DNA from: Gammaproteobacteria bacterium GWE2_37_16
GTDB lineage: Bacteria > Pseudomonadota > Gammaproteobacteria > UBA9339
Direction of reading: 5' to 3'
DNA length: 12,533 nt
Assembly: GCA_001801285.1 (NCBI GenBank)
Contig: MGXG01000044.1
Span: forward strand, 1 to 12,533
Shown: positions 1-5,534 of the stretch, piece after piece
How the letters are laid out: each line of letters begins with the position of its first letter
Numbering within the stretch: the stretch's first letter is position 1
The notes under the pieces: model-generated
The model's database searches: none
What the model was told of the DNA's origin: nothing
The model's input: the letters and a program-made list of their open reading frames with translations, nothing else
Translations under genes and position numbers: made by a program

Positions 1-2141
1 TGGAAGTTAATGGTCATGCCGCTTTGCGCAGTGAATTGGAGCGTCTTAATCCTGCTGAACTTTTAGTCAGTGAAGATTTGGTATTGCCTAAGTATATTTC
101 CGCCATTTCCGGTTTGCGCCGCCGGTCACCTTGGGAATTTTCCTTTGACACGGCTACGCGTCTTTTAACGCAACATTTTAAAACACAGGATTTAAGCGGT
201 TTTGGTTGTGCTAATTTAAATTTAGCTATAGCTGCTGCTGGATGTTTATTACAATATGTTGTAGCAACTCATCGCAGTGCTGTGCCGCATATTTTAAGTC
301 TTAAAGTTGAAAGACACGATGAATATTTATTTCTTGATGCGACAACGCAACGTAATTTGGAGCTTTTAACCAATCTCTCTGGCGGTAGTGAATGTACGTT
401 GGCGTCAATCTATGATCATACTGCGACTCCTATGGGCGGCAGGCTATTGCGTCGTTGGTTGCAACGCCCTTTACGTAATCAACAAATTTTAAATGCACGT
501 CAGGGTACAATCGCTGCAATTTTAGTAGAGCAGCATTGGTATAAATTACATGCTATTTTGCGTGCCATTGGGGATATTGAACGCATCGTTACTCGTATTG
601 CCTTACGTAATGCACGACCGCGTGATTTGGTGCAATTACGTCACGCCTTGCAAATTCTACCGCAATTACAAGAGCAACTTGCGTCATTGCAAACTAACAA
701 AATCCAAGAGCTGAAAAATAATATTGGCACTTTTCCTGAATTGGTCGATTTATTGCAACGCGCTATAGTTGAAAATCCACCCGTAACAATCAGGGATGGT
801 GGTGTATTGGCTGCTGGGTATCATTCTGAACTTGATGCTTTACGTAATTTGAGCAGTCATGCTGGACAATATTTAGTTGATTTAGAAGCGCGTGAAAAAC
901 AGCGTACAGGTTTATCGACATTAAAAGTCGGTTATAATCGTGTGCATGGTTACTATATCGAAATAAGTCGTCTTCAATCTCAGGCAGCGCCGGCGGATTA
1001 CATGCGTCGCCAAACTTTGAAAGGTGCGGAACGGTATATAACACCGGAACTGAAAGAATTTGAAGACAAAGTTTTAAGCAGTCAAAGTCGCGCTTTGGCT
1101 TTGGAGAAAACTTTGTACGATGAATTACAGGAGTTGGTCAGTCAAAAATTACATGCTTTGCAAAATTGCGCTGCAGCTTTAGCTGAATTGGATGCTTTAA
1201 ATAACCTTGCTGAACGGGCTGCAACACTTAATTTGACGCGTCCTCAGTTTAGTAATGATAACGAATTAACCATTATTGGTGGTCGTCATCCGGTGGTTGA
1301 GCAGAATATTATCCAACCTTTTGTGCCTAACGACACCAAAATTGATGCAACACGACGTATGCTGATTATTACTGGTCCCAATATGGGGGGAAAATCAACT
1401 TACATGCGCCAAACGGCTTTAATTACGATTCTTGCCTATATAGGCAGTTTTGTGCCAGCGCAGCAGGCAGTGTTAGGACAGATCGACCGAGTTTTCACCC
1501 GAATTGGTTCGGCTGATGATTTGGCTGGCGGCAGATCGACTTTTATGGTGGAAATGACAGAAACTGCCAATATTTTACATAATGCGACTGCAAATAGTTT
1601 GGTTTTAATTGACGAAATTGGTCGTGGTACGAGTACGTTTGATGGTTTGTCACTAGCGTGGGCGGCAGCTGAATATTTAGCTAAATCAGTCAAGGCATTG
1701 ACTTTATTTGCCACACATTATTTTGAATTAACTGAATTACCGCAATTATTGCCTCATGTTGTAAATGTACATTTAGATGCGGTTGAACATGGAGAGGAAA
1801 TTGTTTTTTTACACGCCGTGCAAGATGGTCCCGCCAATAAAAGCTATGGTTTGCAAGTCGCACAACTCGCAGGGATGCCAAGAGCTGTTATTTTAGCGGC
1901 AAAAGAAAAACTGCAACAATTGGAAACTGCAGAGAAGAGTACCAATGATTTTGGGTTGTCAGAGAGAGTTTTTTTGGCAGCGGAAACGCCGTTCTCTAAT
2001 GAATCTTCAGTTTTGAAAACGAAACAACTGGAGGAACATGCGGTTATAGCTGAACTCTTGTCTATCGATCCGGATAATTTATCACCCAAAGAAGCGTTAG
2101 AAATTCTTTATGGTTTATTGGGTAGGGTGCGGAAGAGTTGA
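1..2141 (+). CDS. mutS: DNA mismatch repair protein MutS, 5'-partial
   Basis: This is the mismatch-recognition ATPase that starts methyl-directed mismatch repair, working with MutL in the cytoplasm. The reading frame is open to the left edge (first full codon at 3-5), so the TTG at 24 is not the start. Aligning the Walker A motif GPNMGGKST (1374-1400) with E. coli MutS suggests about 155 N-terminal residues are missing, which removes the mismatch-contacting domain I with its Phe-X-Glu motif. Present are the connector and core/lever domains (e.g. GGRLLRRWLQRPL near 435-475), the clamp region, and the complete ABC ATPase: Walker A, the STFMVEMTET signature (about 1538-1567), and Walker B LVLIDEIGRGTSTFDG with its Asp-Glu pair. 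The C-terminal SPKEALEILYGL matches the helix-turn-helix dimer/tetramer tail of long MutS proteins, so the 3' end is intact. The recA/recX genes often found near mutS in gammaproteobacteria are not immediately downstream. Identification is very secure. Confidence 0.98.
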   Translation, partial: EVNGHAALRSELERLNPAELLVSEDLVLPKYISAISGLRRRSPWEFSFDTATRLLTQHFKTQDLSGFGCANLNLAIAAAGCLLQYVVATHRSAVPHILSLKVERHDEYLFLDATTQRNLELLTNLSGGSECTLASIYDHTATPMGGRLLRRWLQRPLRNQQILNARQGTIAAILVEQHWYKLHAILRAIGDIERIVTRIALRNARPRDLVQLRHALQILPQLQEQLASLQTNKIQELKNNIGTFPELVDLLQRAIVENPPVTIRDGGVLAAGYHSELDALRNLSSHAGQYLVDLEAREKQRTGLSTLKVGYNRVHGYYIEISRLQSQAAPADYMRRQTLKGAERYITPELKEFEDKVLSSQSRALALEKTLYDELQELVSQKLHALQNCAAALAELDALNNLAERAATLNLTRPQFSNDNELTIIGGRHPVVEQNIIQPFVPNDTKIDATRRMLIITGPNMGGKSTYMRQTALITILAYIGSFVPAQQAVLGQIDRVFTRIGSADDLAGGRSTFMVEMTETANILHNATANSLVLIDEIGRGTSTFDGLSLAWAAAEYLAKSVKALTLFATHYFELTELPQLLPHVVNVHLDAVEHGEEIVFLHAVQDGPANKSYGLQVAQLAGMPRAVILAAKEKLQQLETAEKSTNDFGLSERVFLAAETPFSNESSVLKTKQLEEHAVIAELLSIDPDNLSPKEALEILYGLLGRVRKS

Positions 2142-2263
2142 GGTAAAGCAAACGTAATAAATTAAAATTGTAGCTGTAAGCTTGTAGTTGCGTATTTCGT
2201 AGTCGCAGAGTTCAGTTTGTGTTGTAGCAATAACCGGATATGTGTGCAATATATATATTACGC

Positions 2264-2278
2264 TAAAGCTTGCGGCTA
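2264..2278 (+). repeat. Short dispersed repeat, copy 1 (TAAAGCTTGCGGCTA)
   Basis: These 15 bases are identical to 4332-4346. The reverse complement occurs in degenerate form just upstream: 2170-2187 (GTAGCTGTAAGCTTGTAG), and 2199-2208 matches the reverse complement of 2271-2280 at 9 of 10 positions. The copies lie only in intergenic DNA, as for REP-like palindromic elements. Whether the motif is genome-wide cannot be judged from this window. Confidence 0.55.
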
Positions 2279-2350
2279 CGGGATAATAATTTAAATTCCT
2301 TAATTTTTTGAGATGTTGCTAAAAAGGAAAGTTTTTTTCGATTTTTTGCA

Positions 2351-2385
2351 TTGTAACTTGGAATATAACAATAATAATTTATAAA
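2351..2385 (+). promoter_or_regulatory. Possible lepB promoter region
   Basis: Two overlapping sigma70-like pairings can be drawn in this AT-rich stretch: TTGTAA (2351-2356) with AATAAT (2373-2378), spacer 16; and TTGGAA (2358-2363) with TATAAA (2380-2385), spacer 16. Both fit a leader of about 55-65 nt before lepB. The high A/T content makes chance matches likely, so the exact boxes are uncertain. Confidence 0.35.
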
Positions 2386-2445
2386 AAAATATGTTATCTT
2401 TGAGAAAATGTTTTTTCTAAACCCTTAATCTTAAGGAACCAAAAA

Positions 2446-3222
2446 ATGCCTATTCACTTCGACTTTCCTTTTATTTTAACCGCCATCGTTATCTTATCGG
2501 GTTTAATTGCTTTATTTGACAAACTTTTTTTAGCCAAGAAAAGGGATGTAAATCAAGCTGAGCCATGGTTAATCGAAAATGCCAAATCCTTTTTTCCTAT
2601 TTTATTGATTGTGTTGCTGATTCGTTCTTTTTTGGTGCAGCCTTATCGTGTCCCAACAGGATCTTTAGAACCAACCATAGCGCCTGGGGATTTTATAGCT
2701 GCTAACCAGTTTGCTTATGGTTTACGCTTACCTGTTCTTAACACGAAAATTTGGTCTTTCGGTGAACCGAAAATTGGTGATATTGCTCTATTTCGCTGGC
2801 CAGTGGATACAGGAAAGATTTTGATTAAACGGGTTATTGGTATTCCTGGTGATCATATCGTTTATCAAAACAAAAAATTAACTATCAATGATCAGCTTTT
2901 AAAACAAGAAGAACTTGGTTTAGATTTGGATGGTGAAAATAGTCCACCAGCCATCGTACATCGTATTAAAGAGCAATTGCCTAACGGTGATTCGCATTTA
3001 ATTTTCGTGCGGTTAGATAGAAATAATGACCAATCTTTAGATTTCACCGTACCTAAAGGCTCATATTTTATGATGGGTGACAATCGTGACAATAGTGATG
3101 ACAGCCGTTATTGGGGGTTTGTTCCTGAAGAAAATTTGATTGGTAAAGCATTTGTGGTTTGGATGAGCTGGGATAGTCAAAACCATACTGTACGCTGGAA
3201 GAGAATTGGTGAGAAAATATAA
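2446..3222 (+). CDS. lepB: Signal peptidase I
   Basis: This inner-membrane serine protease (S26 family) removes signal peptides from exported proteins on the periplasmic side, using a Ser/Lys dyad. The 258-aa product has two N-terminal hydrophobic segments (about residues 8-24 and 48-65). Box B is VPTGSLEPT, giving nucleophile Ser73. The general base is Lys128 in ILIKRVIGIPGD. Box E is GDNRDNSDDSRYWGF (211-225). It is shorter than the 324-aa E. coli enzyme. The residue after the catalytic Ser is Leu rather than the common Met, and the residue two before it is Thr rather than Ser. The start is well supported by AAGGA at 2433-2437, 8 nt upstream of the ATG. rnc follows, as in many proteobacteria, but lepA is not upstream. 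The stop codon abuts a large inverted repeat, so lepB and rnc may share a transcript processed or folded in between. Confidence 0.97.
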   Translation: MPIHFDFPFILTAIVILSGLIALFDKLFLAKKRDVNQAEPWLIENAKSFFPILLIVLLIRSFLVQPYRVPTGSLEPTIAPGDFIAANQFAYGLRLPVLNTKIWSFGEPKIGDIALFRWPVDTGKILIKRVIGIPGDHIVYQNKKLTINDQLLKQEELGLDLDGENSPPAIVHRIKEQLPNGDSHLIFVRLDRNNDQSLDFTVPKGSYFMMGDNRDNSDDSRYWGFVPEENLIGKAFVVWMSWDSQNHTVRWKRIGEKI

Positions 3223-3350
3223 TATACTCTTCGCATTTTGGTTTTCCGCGTTGTTGGCTTTCTCGCTCGTTTGAGTCATGTATGTCCAATACACTCCTCA
3301 AACTCGACTCGTTGCCGCCTAGCGGAAAATCCAAACTGCTCGAGTCTATT
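3221..3350. repeat. 130-bp imperfect inverted repeat in the lepB-rnc spacer
   Basis: The left arm 3221-3249 pairs with the right arm 3322-3350 in blocks: AATA/TATT, ACTC/GAGT, GCA/TGC, TTTGG/CCAAA and TTTTCCGC/GCGGAAAA. That is 24 pairs interrupted by small bulges. Inside is a second stem: GTTTGAG (3269-3275) with CTCAAAC (3297-3303), a 3x3 internal loop, then TGTAT (3279-3283) with ATACA (3289-3293) closing the pentaloop GTCCA. As RNA this would be a long interrupted duplex between the lepB stop and the rnc start. It could be an RNase III processing site in the rnc leader, as known for E. coli rnc, or a small palindromic element. I found no target-site duplication and no second copy in the window. 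Confidence 0.7.
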
Positions 3351-3393
3351 TGCGCTAACCCTGAAAACCTGTTTTCGTTTAGTATATAAAATC

Positions 3394-4074
3394 ATGATAA
3401 ATCAATCTCAAGAACTAGAAAATAAACTAGGTTACCAATTCAAGGATTCTACTTTTTTGCAACAAGCTCTATGTCATCGTAGCGTTGGTCTGCCAAGCAA
3501 TGAACGTCTGGAGTTTTTGGGGGATTCAGCATTAAACTTTATTATTGCTGCGGAAATTTTCTCACAGCATCCAGAATGCGAAGAAGGCAAGTTAAGCCGC
3601 TTACGTGCTAATTTAGTAAATGGAAAAATGTTAGCCGAATTAGCGGTAGAAATTGGTATCAGTAACCATTTGCAACTTGGAGCGGGCGAAAAAAAAAGTG
3701 GCGGTGCGCATCGGGCTTCGATTTTAGCTGACGCTTTTGAGGCAATTGTTGGCGCTATTTATTTAGATGGTGGTATTGATTCGTGTAAAGAGGTTATATT
3801 GAGATTGTACCAGTCTCGCTTAGCGGACTTATCAATTTCTGAACCAAAAGACCCTAAAACAACACTGCAAGAACTTATGCAAAGCAAAAAAATGCCTTTG
3901 CCGCAATATGAAATTATTAAAACTGAAGGAGCGGCACATGCTCAAACCTTTCATGTACAATGCCAAGTGCCAGGTTTAGATAAAAAAACTATTGGCATAG
4001 CTTTAAGTCGCAGGCAGGCGGAACAGGATGCTGCTGAGAAGTTCTTAATTGAAATTATGGATTTGAAATTTTGA
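3394..4074 (+). CDS. rnc: Ribonuclease III
   Basis: This double-stranded-RNA endonuclease cuts rRNA precursors and structured mRNAs, using two Mg2+-dependent catalytic sites per dimer. From the ATG at 3394 the product is 226 aa, the same length as E. coli RNase III. The signature NERLEFLGDSALNF lies near residues 31-44, with the acidic residues needed for metal binding. A second acidic cluster, ILADAFEAIVGAIYLDGG, is near residues 110-127. A C-terminal dsRNA-binding domain (about 153-222) begins DPKTTLQELMQ and ends with the ALSRRQAEQDAAEKFL helix. The frame stays open back to 3238, but that extension is the inverted repeat and does not resemble the family, so the ATG at 3394 is preferred. 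No Shine-Dalgarno sequence precedes this ATG. era and recO, which often follow rnc, are absent; a tRNA gene comes next. Confidence 0.96.
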   Translation: MINQSQELENKLGYQFKDSTFLQQALCHRSVGLPSNERLEFLGDSALNFIIAAEIFSQHPECEEGKLSRLRANLVNGKMLAELAVEIGISNHLQLGAGEKKSGGAHRASILADAFEAIVGAIYLDGGIDSCKEVILRLYQSRLADLSISEPKDPKTTLQELMQSKKMPLPQYEIIKTEGAAHAQTFHVQCQVPGLDKKTIGIALSRRQAEQDAAEKFLIEIMDLKF

Positions 4075-4105
4075 ATTTTAAATTGATGAATCGCTTATGC
4101 GATGG
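4067..4105 (+). repeat. AT-rich direct repeat with hairpin, copy A
   Basis: Starting inside the last codons of rnc, this stretch reads AATTTTGAATT, then TTAAATTGATGAA, then a hairpin ATCGC-TTAT-GCGAT (4090-4103). The same order of parts appears at 4270-4315 on the other side of the tRNA gene, with an extra 7 nt. The part from 4087 onward also resembles 8801-8833 upstream of mreB. The repeat may be a small dispersed element or the trace of a local duplication. Confidence 0.55.
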
Positions 4106-4124
4106 TTTGAATAATTGTTTGTTA

Positions 4125-4153
4125 TTGCAGTATTTTGGTTTTTCTGGTTTACT
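4125..4153 (+). promoter_or_regulatory. Possible promoter of tRNA-Ser(GGA)
   Basis: TTGCAG (4125-4130) is followed after 17 nt by TTTACT (4148-4153), a 4/6 match to the -10 consensus. Transcription would begin near 4160, about 12 nt before the mature tRNA 5' end. The match is weak, and read-through from rnc is the alternative. Confidence 0.3.
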
Positions 4154-4171
4154 AAGTCCTAAATGTAATGT

Positions 4172-4261
4172 GGAGAGGTGTCCGAGTGGCCGAAGGAGCA
4201 TGATTGGAAATCATGTATACGCGCAAGCGTATCGCGGGTTCGAATCCCGCCCTCTCCGCCA
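4172..4261 (+). tRNA. tRNA-Ser(GGA)
   Basis: The acceptor stem GGAGAGG (4172-4178) pairs perfectly with CCTCTCC (4251-4257), followed by discriminator G and an encoded CCA (4259-4261). The anticodon stem CATGA/TCATG encloses the loop TTGGAAA, with anticodon GGA at 4206-4208, so it reads UCC and UCU. The long variable arm (ATACGC-GCAA-GCGTAT, about 4216-4231) is the class II feature expected of tRNA-Ser. The T arm reads CGCGGGTTCGAATCCCG. No base looks defective. Confidence 0.97.
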
Positions 4262-4269
4262 GATTAAAA

Positions 4270-4315
4270 AATTTTGAATTATAAATTTTAAATTAATGAA
4301 ATCGCTGTGCGATGA
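4270..4315 (+). repeat. AT-rich direct repeat with hairpin, copy B
   Basis: This copy has the same modules as copy A: AATTTTGAATT (4270-4280), 7 extra nt, TTAAATTAATGAA (4288-4300), then the hairpin ATCGC-TGT-GCGAT (4301-4313). With copy A it brackets the tRNA-Ser(GGA) gene. It runs directly into the second copy of the AAGCTTGCGGCTA element. Confidence 0.55.
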
Positions 4316-4324
4316 ATCGTATTG

Positions 4325-4349
4325 CGCAAGTTAAAGCTTGCGGCTATGT
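4325..4349 (+). repeat. Short dispersed repeat, copy 2, with hairpin
   Basis: Bases 4332-4346 are identical to 2264-2278. Here the motif also forms a hairpin, CGCAAG (4325-4330) with CTTGCG (4337-4342) around the loop TTAAAG. There is no T-run after it, so it is not an obvious intrinsic terminator. It lies 26 bp before the thpR start. Confidence 0.55.
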
Positions 4350-4374
4350 TGTAATTTAGAAACCTAATCTGACA

Positions 4375-4971
4375 ATGGAACTGCAATCGTCCACAGGAAA
4401 AAATTCCACAACCCGCACATTTATTGCGATTACGTTATCCTATTCTTTGCAAAAAGAAATTACAAAAATCATTGCTCAATTAAAAAAAGAACCTCTTTAT
4501 CATAGTATACGCTGGACCAAACCGAAGAATCTTCATCTTACTTTACGTTTCCTTGGTGATATTACGCAAGATCAATTAGCTAAAATAAGTCTAGAACTTT
4601 TTTCCTGCTTAAGTAAATTAAGATCCTTTACCTTGCAATTTGATACTTTAATCCCTTTTCCTGACACCCATTCTCCGATTGCTTTGGTATTAAAACCAGT
4701 AACAAGCAACGAATTAAATAATTTAGCGCATATTATCGATAATTGTGTTTTACAGTATGGAGTGAGTTCAGAAAAAAGAGCTTTTCATCCCCATCTTACC
4801 TTGGCGCGCATTAAACATAAATTGCCATGCCATAGTACCCATGAAAGCTTGGCGAAAATACATTTGCCCAAATTGGTTTTAGAGGTAAAGCAAATTAATG
4901 TAATGCACAGTAAACCAACTCCATTGGGATCATATTATAAATCTTTGATGGATTTTCAAATAGGTGGTTGA
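4375..4971 (+). CDS. thpR: RNA 2',3'-cyclic phosphodiesterase (2'-5' RNA ligase family)
   Basis: This is a member of the 2H phosphoesterase superfamily, which hydrolyses RNA ends bearing a 2',3'-cyclic phosphate and in vitro can join tRNA halves through a 2'-5' bond. It is presumably cytoplasmic. The 198-aa product shows both catalytic tetrapeptides: HLTL at residues 54-57 (NLHLTLRFLGDI) and HLTL at 140-143 (FHPHLTLARIK), each within a ligT-like repeat. It is somewhat longer than the 176-aa E. coli protein. The ATG at 4375 is the first possible start after an in-frame TAG at 4357-4359, and the family's N-terminal strand RTFIAI begins at residue 14. No Shine-Dalgarno sequence is seen. Its placement just after a tRNA gene fits RNA metabolism, but the native substrate of this family remains unclear. 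Confidence 0.93.
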   Translation: MELQSSTGKNSTTRTFIAITLSYSLQKEITKIIAQLKKEPLYHSIRWTKPKNLHLTLRFLGDITQDQLAKISLELFSCLSKLRSFTLQFDTLIPFPDTHSPIALVLKPVTSNELNNLAHIIDNCVLQYGVSSEKRAFHPHLTLARIKHKLPCHSTHESLAKIHLPKLVLEVKQINVMHSKPTPLGSYYKSLMDFQIGG

Positions 4972-4991
4972 TTTATATGGTATTTTTACTT

Positions 4992-5020
4992 GCATGGGAA
5001 ATTCTTTGTACATGCTTTTT
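4992..5020 (+). terminator. Weak possible terminator after thpR
   Basis: GCATG (4992-4996) can pair with CATGC (5011-5015) around a 14-nt loop and is followed directly by TTTTT (5016-5020). The stem is only 5 bp, so this is a tentative call. A second T-rich inverted repeat, TTTTGC/GCAAAA at 5017-5034, overlaps it. Confidence 0.3.
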
Positions 5021-5093
5021 GCTTTTTTGCAAAATCAAACTTACACTTATCCTTACATCAGACAATTATTTATTTTAAATTTTAGAAAATAGG

Positions 5094-5105
5094 TATAGCG
5101 CTATA
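5094..5105. promoter_or_regulatory. 12-bp perfect palindrome at the start of the small secreted protein gene
   Basis: TATAGCGCTATA is perfectly palindromic and its last base is the A of the start codon at 5105. As DNA it could be an operator; as RNA it could pair between transcripts or compete with the weak ribosome-binding site AGG at 5091-5093. Function is unknown. Confidence 0.4.
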
Positions 5106-5491
5106 TGTCTAATTTTCGCTTTTCTTCATTGGTTTTGTTAAGTGGAATTTTATTCTTATTAACATCTTTTACCGCAGTAGCCAAAATAGGTTTTGGTACA
5201 CCAGTAGTGCCGTTAACACCGATAGACGAAGTTACTCTCCCTCCAATGGGCTATGTAAAATGTTATACCGTGCCTGCGAGTGCGCATTTTGGTGTTTGGT
5301 ATAATAAACATCGTATTTGTGAATATGAGAATTCTTTCTTCGGTGATGCGTGGATTGATGGTTATTGGGAATGCAGAAATTACAACAGTTTTACTGCAGC
5401 ATGTTCAAAATGGCATTGGGTAAAAAGCCATTGGGTGCCGCATGGTGGGCATGAACATGGGGTTCATCCAGGTCATCATTACCATAAATAA
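5105..5491 (+). CDS. Small secreted Cys- and His-rich protein, function unknown
   Basis: I do not recognise a family for this 128-aa protein. The first 26 residues look like a Sec signal peptide: basic Arg5, a hydrophobic stretch at about 8-24, and AVA before a likely cleavage after residue 26, leaving a mature protein of about 102 aa. The mature part has four cysteines (53, 72, 90, 100), enough for two disulfides. An aromatic stretch at 83-110 contains WIDGYWECRN and WHWVKSHW, loosely like small exported proteins with W-x-x-G-x-W repeats. The tail is His/Gly-rich, with seven His from residue 113 (HGGHEHGVHPGHHYHK), which suggests metal binding. The ATG at 5105 is the only start that gives the signal peptide. 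The gene is convergent with alaS, 43 bp away. The signal peptide, even cysteine spacing and intact frame support a real gene. Confidence 0.75.
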   Translation: MSNFRFSSLVLLSGILFLLTSFTAVAKIGFGTPVVPLTPIDEVTLPPMGYVKCYTVPASAHFGVWYNKHRICEYENSFFGDAWIDGYWECRNYNSFTAACSKWHWVKSHWVPHGGHEHGVHPGHHYHK

Positions 5492-5534
5492 ACATTACAG
5501 CCATTATTGGCTAACCCTAGAATAACTTATTGAT

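Larger units (their letters stand above)
2142..2445. other. AT-rich spacer between mutS and lepB with degenerate repeats
   Basis: No credible coding sequence is visible here. The left half (2170-2280) holds several degenerate copies, in both orientations, of a short motif related to GTAGCCGCAAGCTTTAGC: 2170-2187 and 2199-2208 in one orientation, 2264-2280 in the other. The right half (about 2285-2440) is very AT-rich and probably contains the lepB promoter. I see no GC-rich hairpin plus T-run that would serve as a clear mutS terminator. Confidence 0.6.

Noticed and set aside
3061..3334. Two minus-strand open frames across the lepB end and the inverted repeat
   Set aside because: They are antisense to conserved lepB codons and to the palindromic spacer, with no ribosome-binding site or recognisable motif.
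3238..3393. N-terminal extension of the rnc reading frame to an ATG at 3238
   Set aside because: The extension is encoded by the inverted repeat and has no resemblance to RNase III; the start at 3394 gives the standard 226-aa length.
4071..4277. 68-codon open frame overlapping the rnc end and the tRNA
   Set aside because: It runs straight through the tRNA-Ser(GGA) gene and has no family-like features.
5499..5512. AGCCA-TTAT-TGGCT hairpin between the small secreted gene and alaS as a bidirectional terminator
   Set aside because: The stem is only 5 bp and no T-run follows on either strand.
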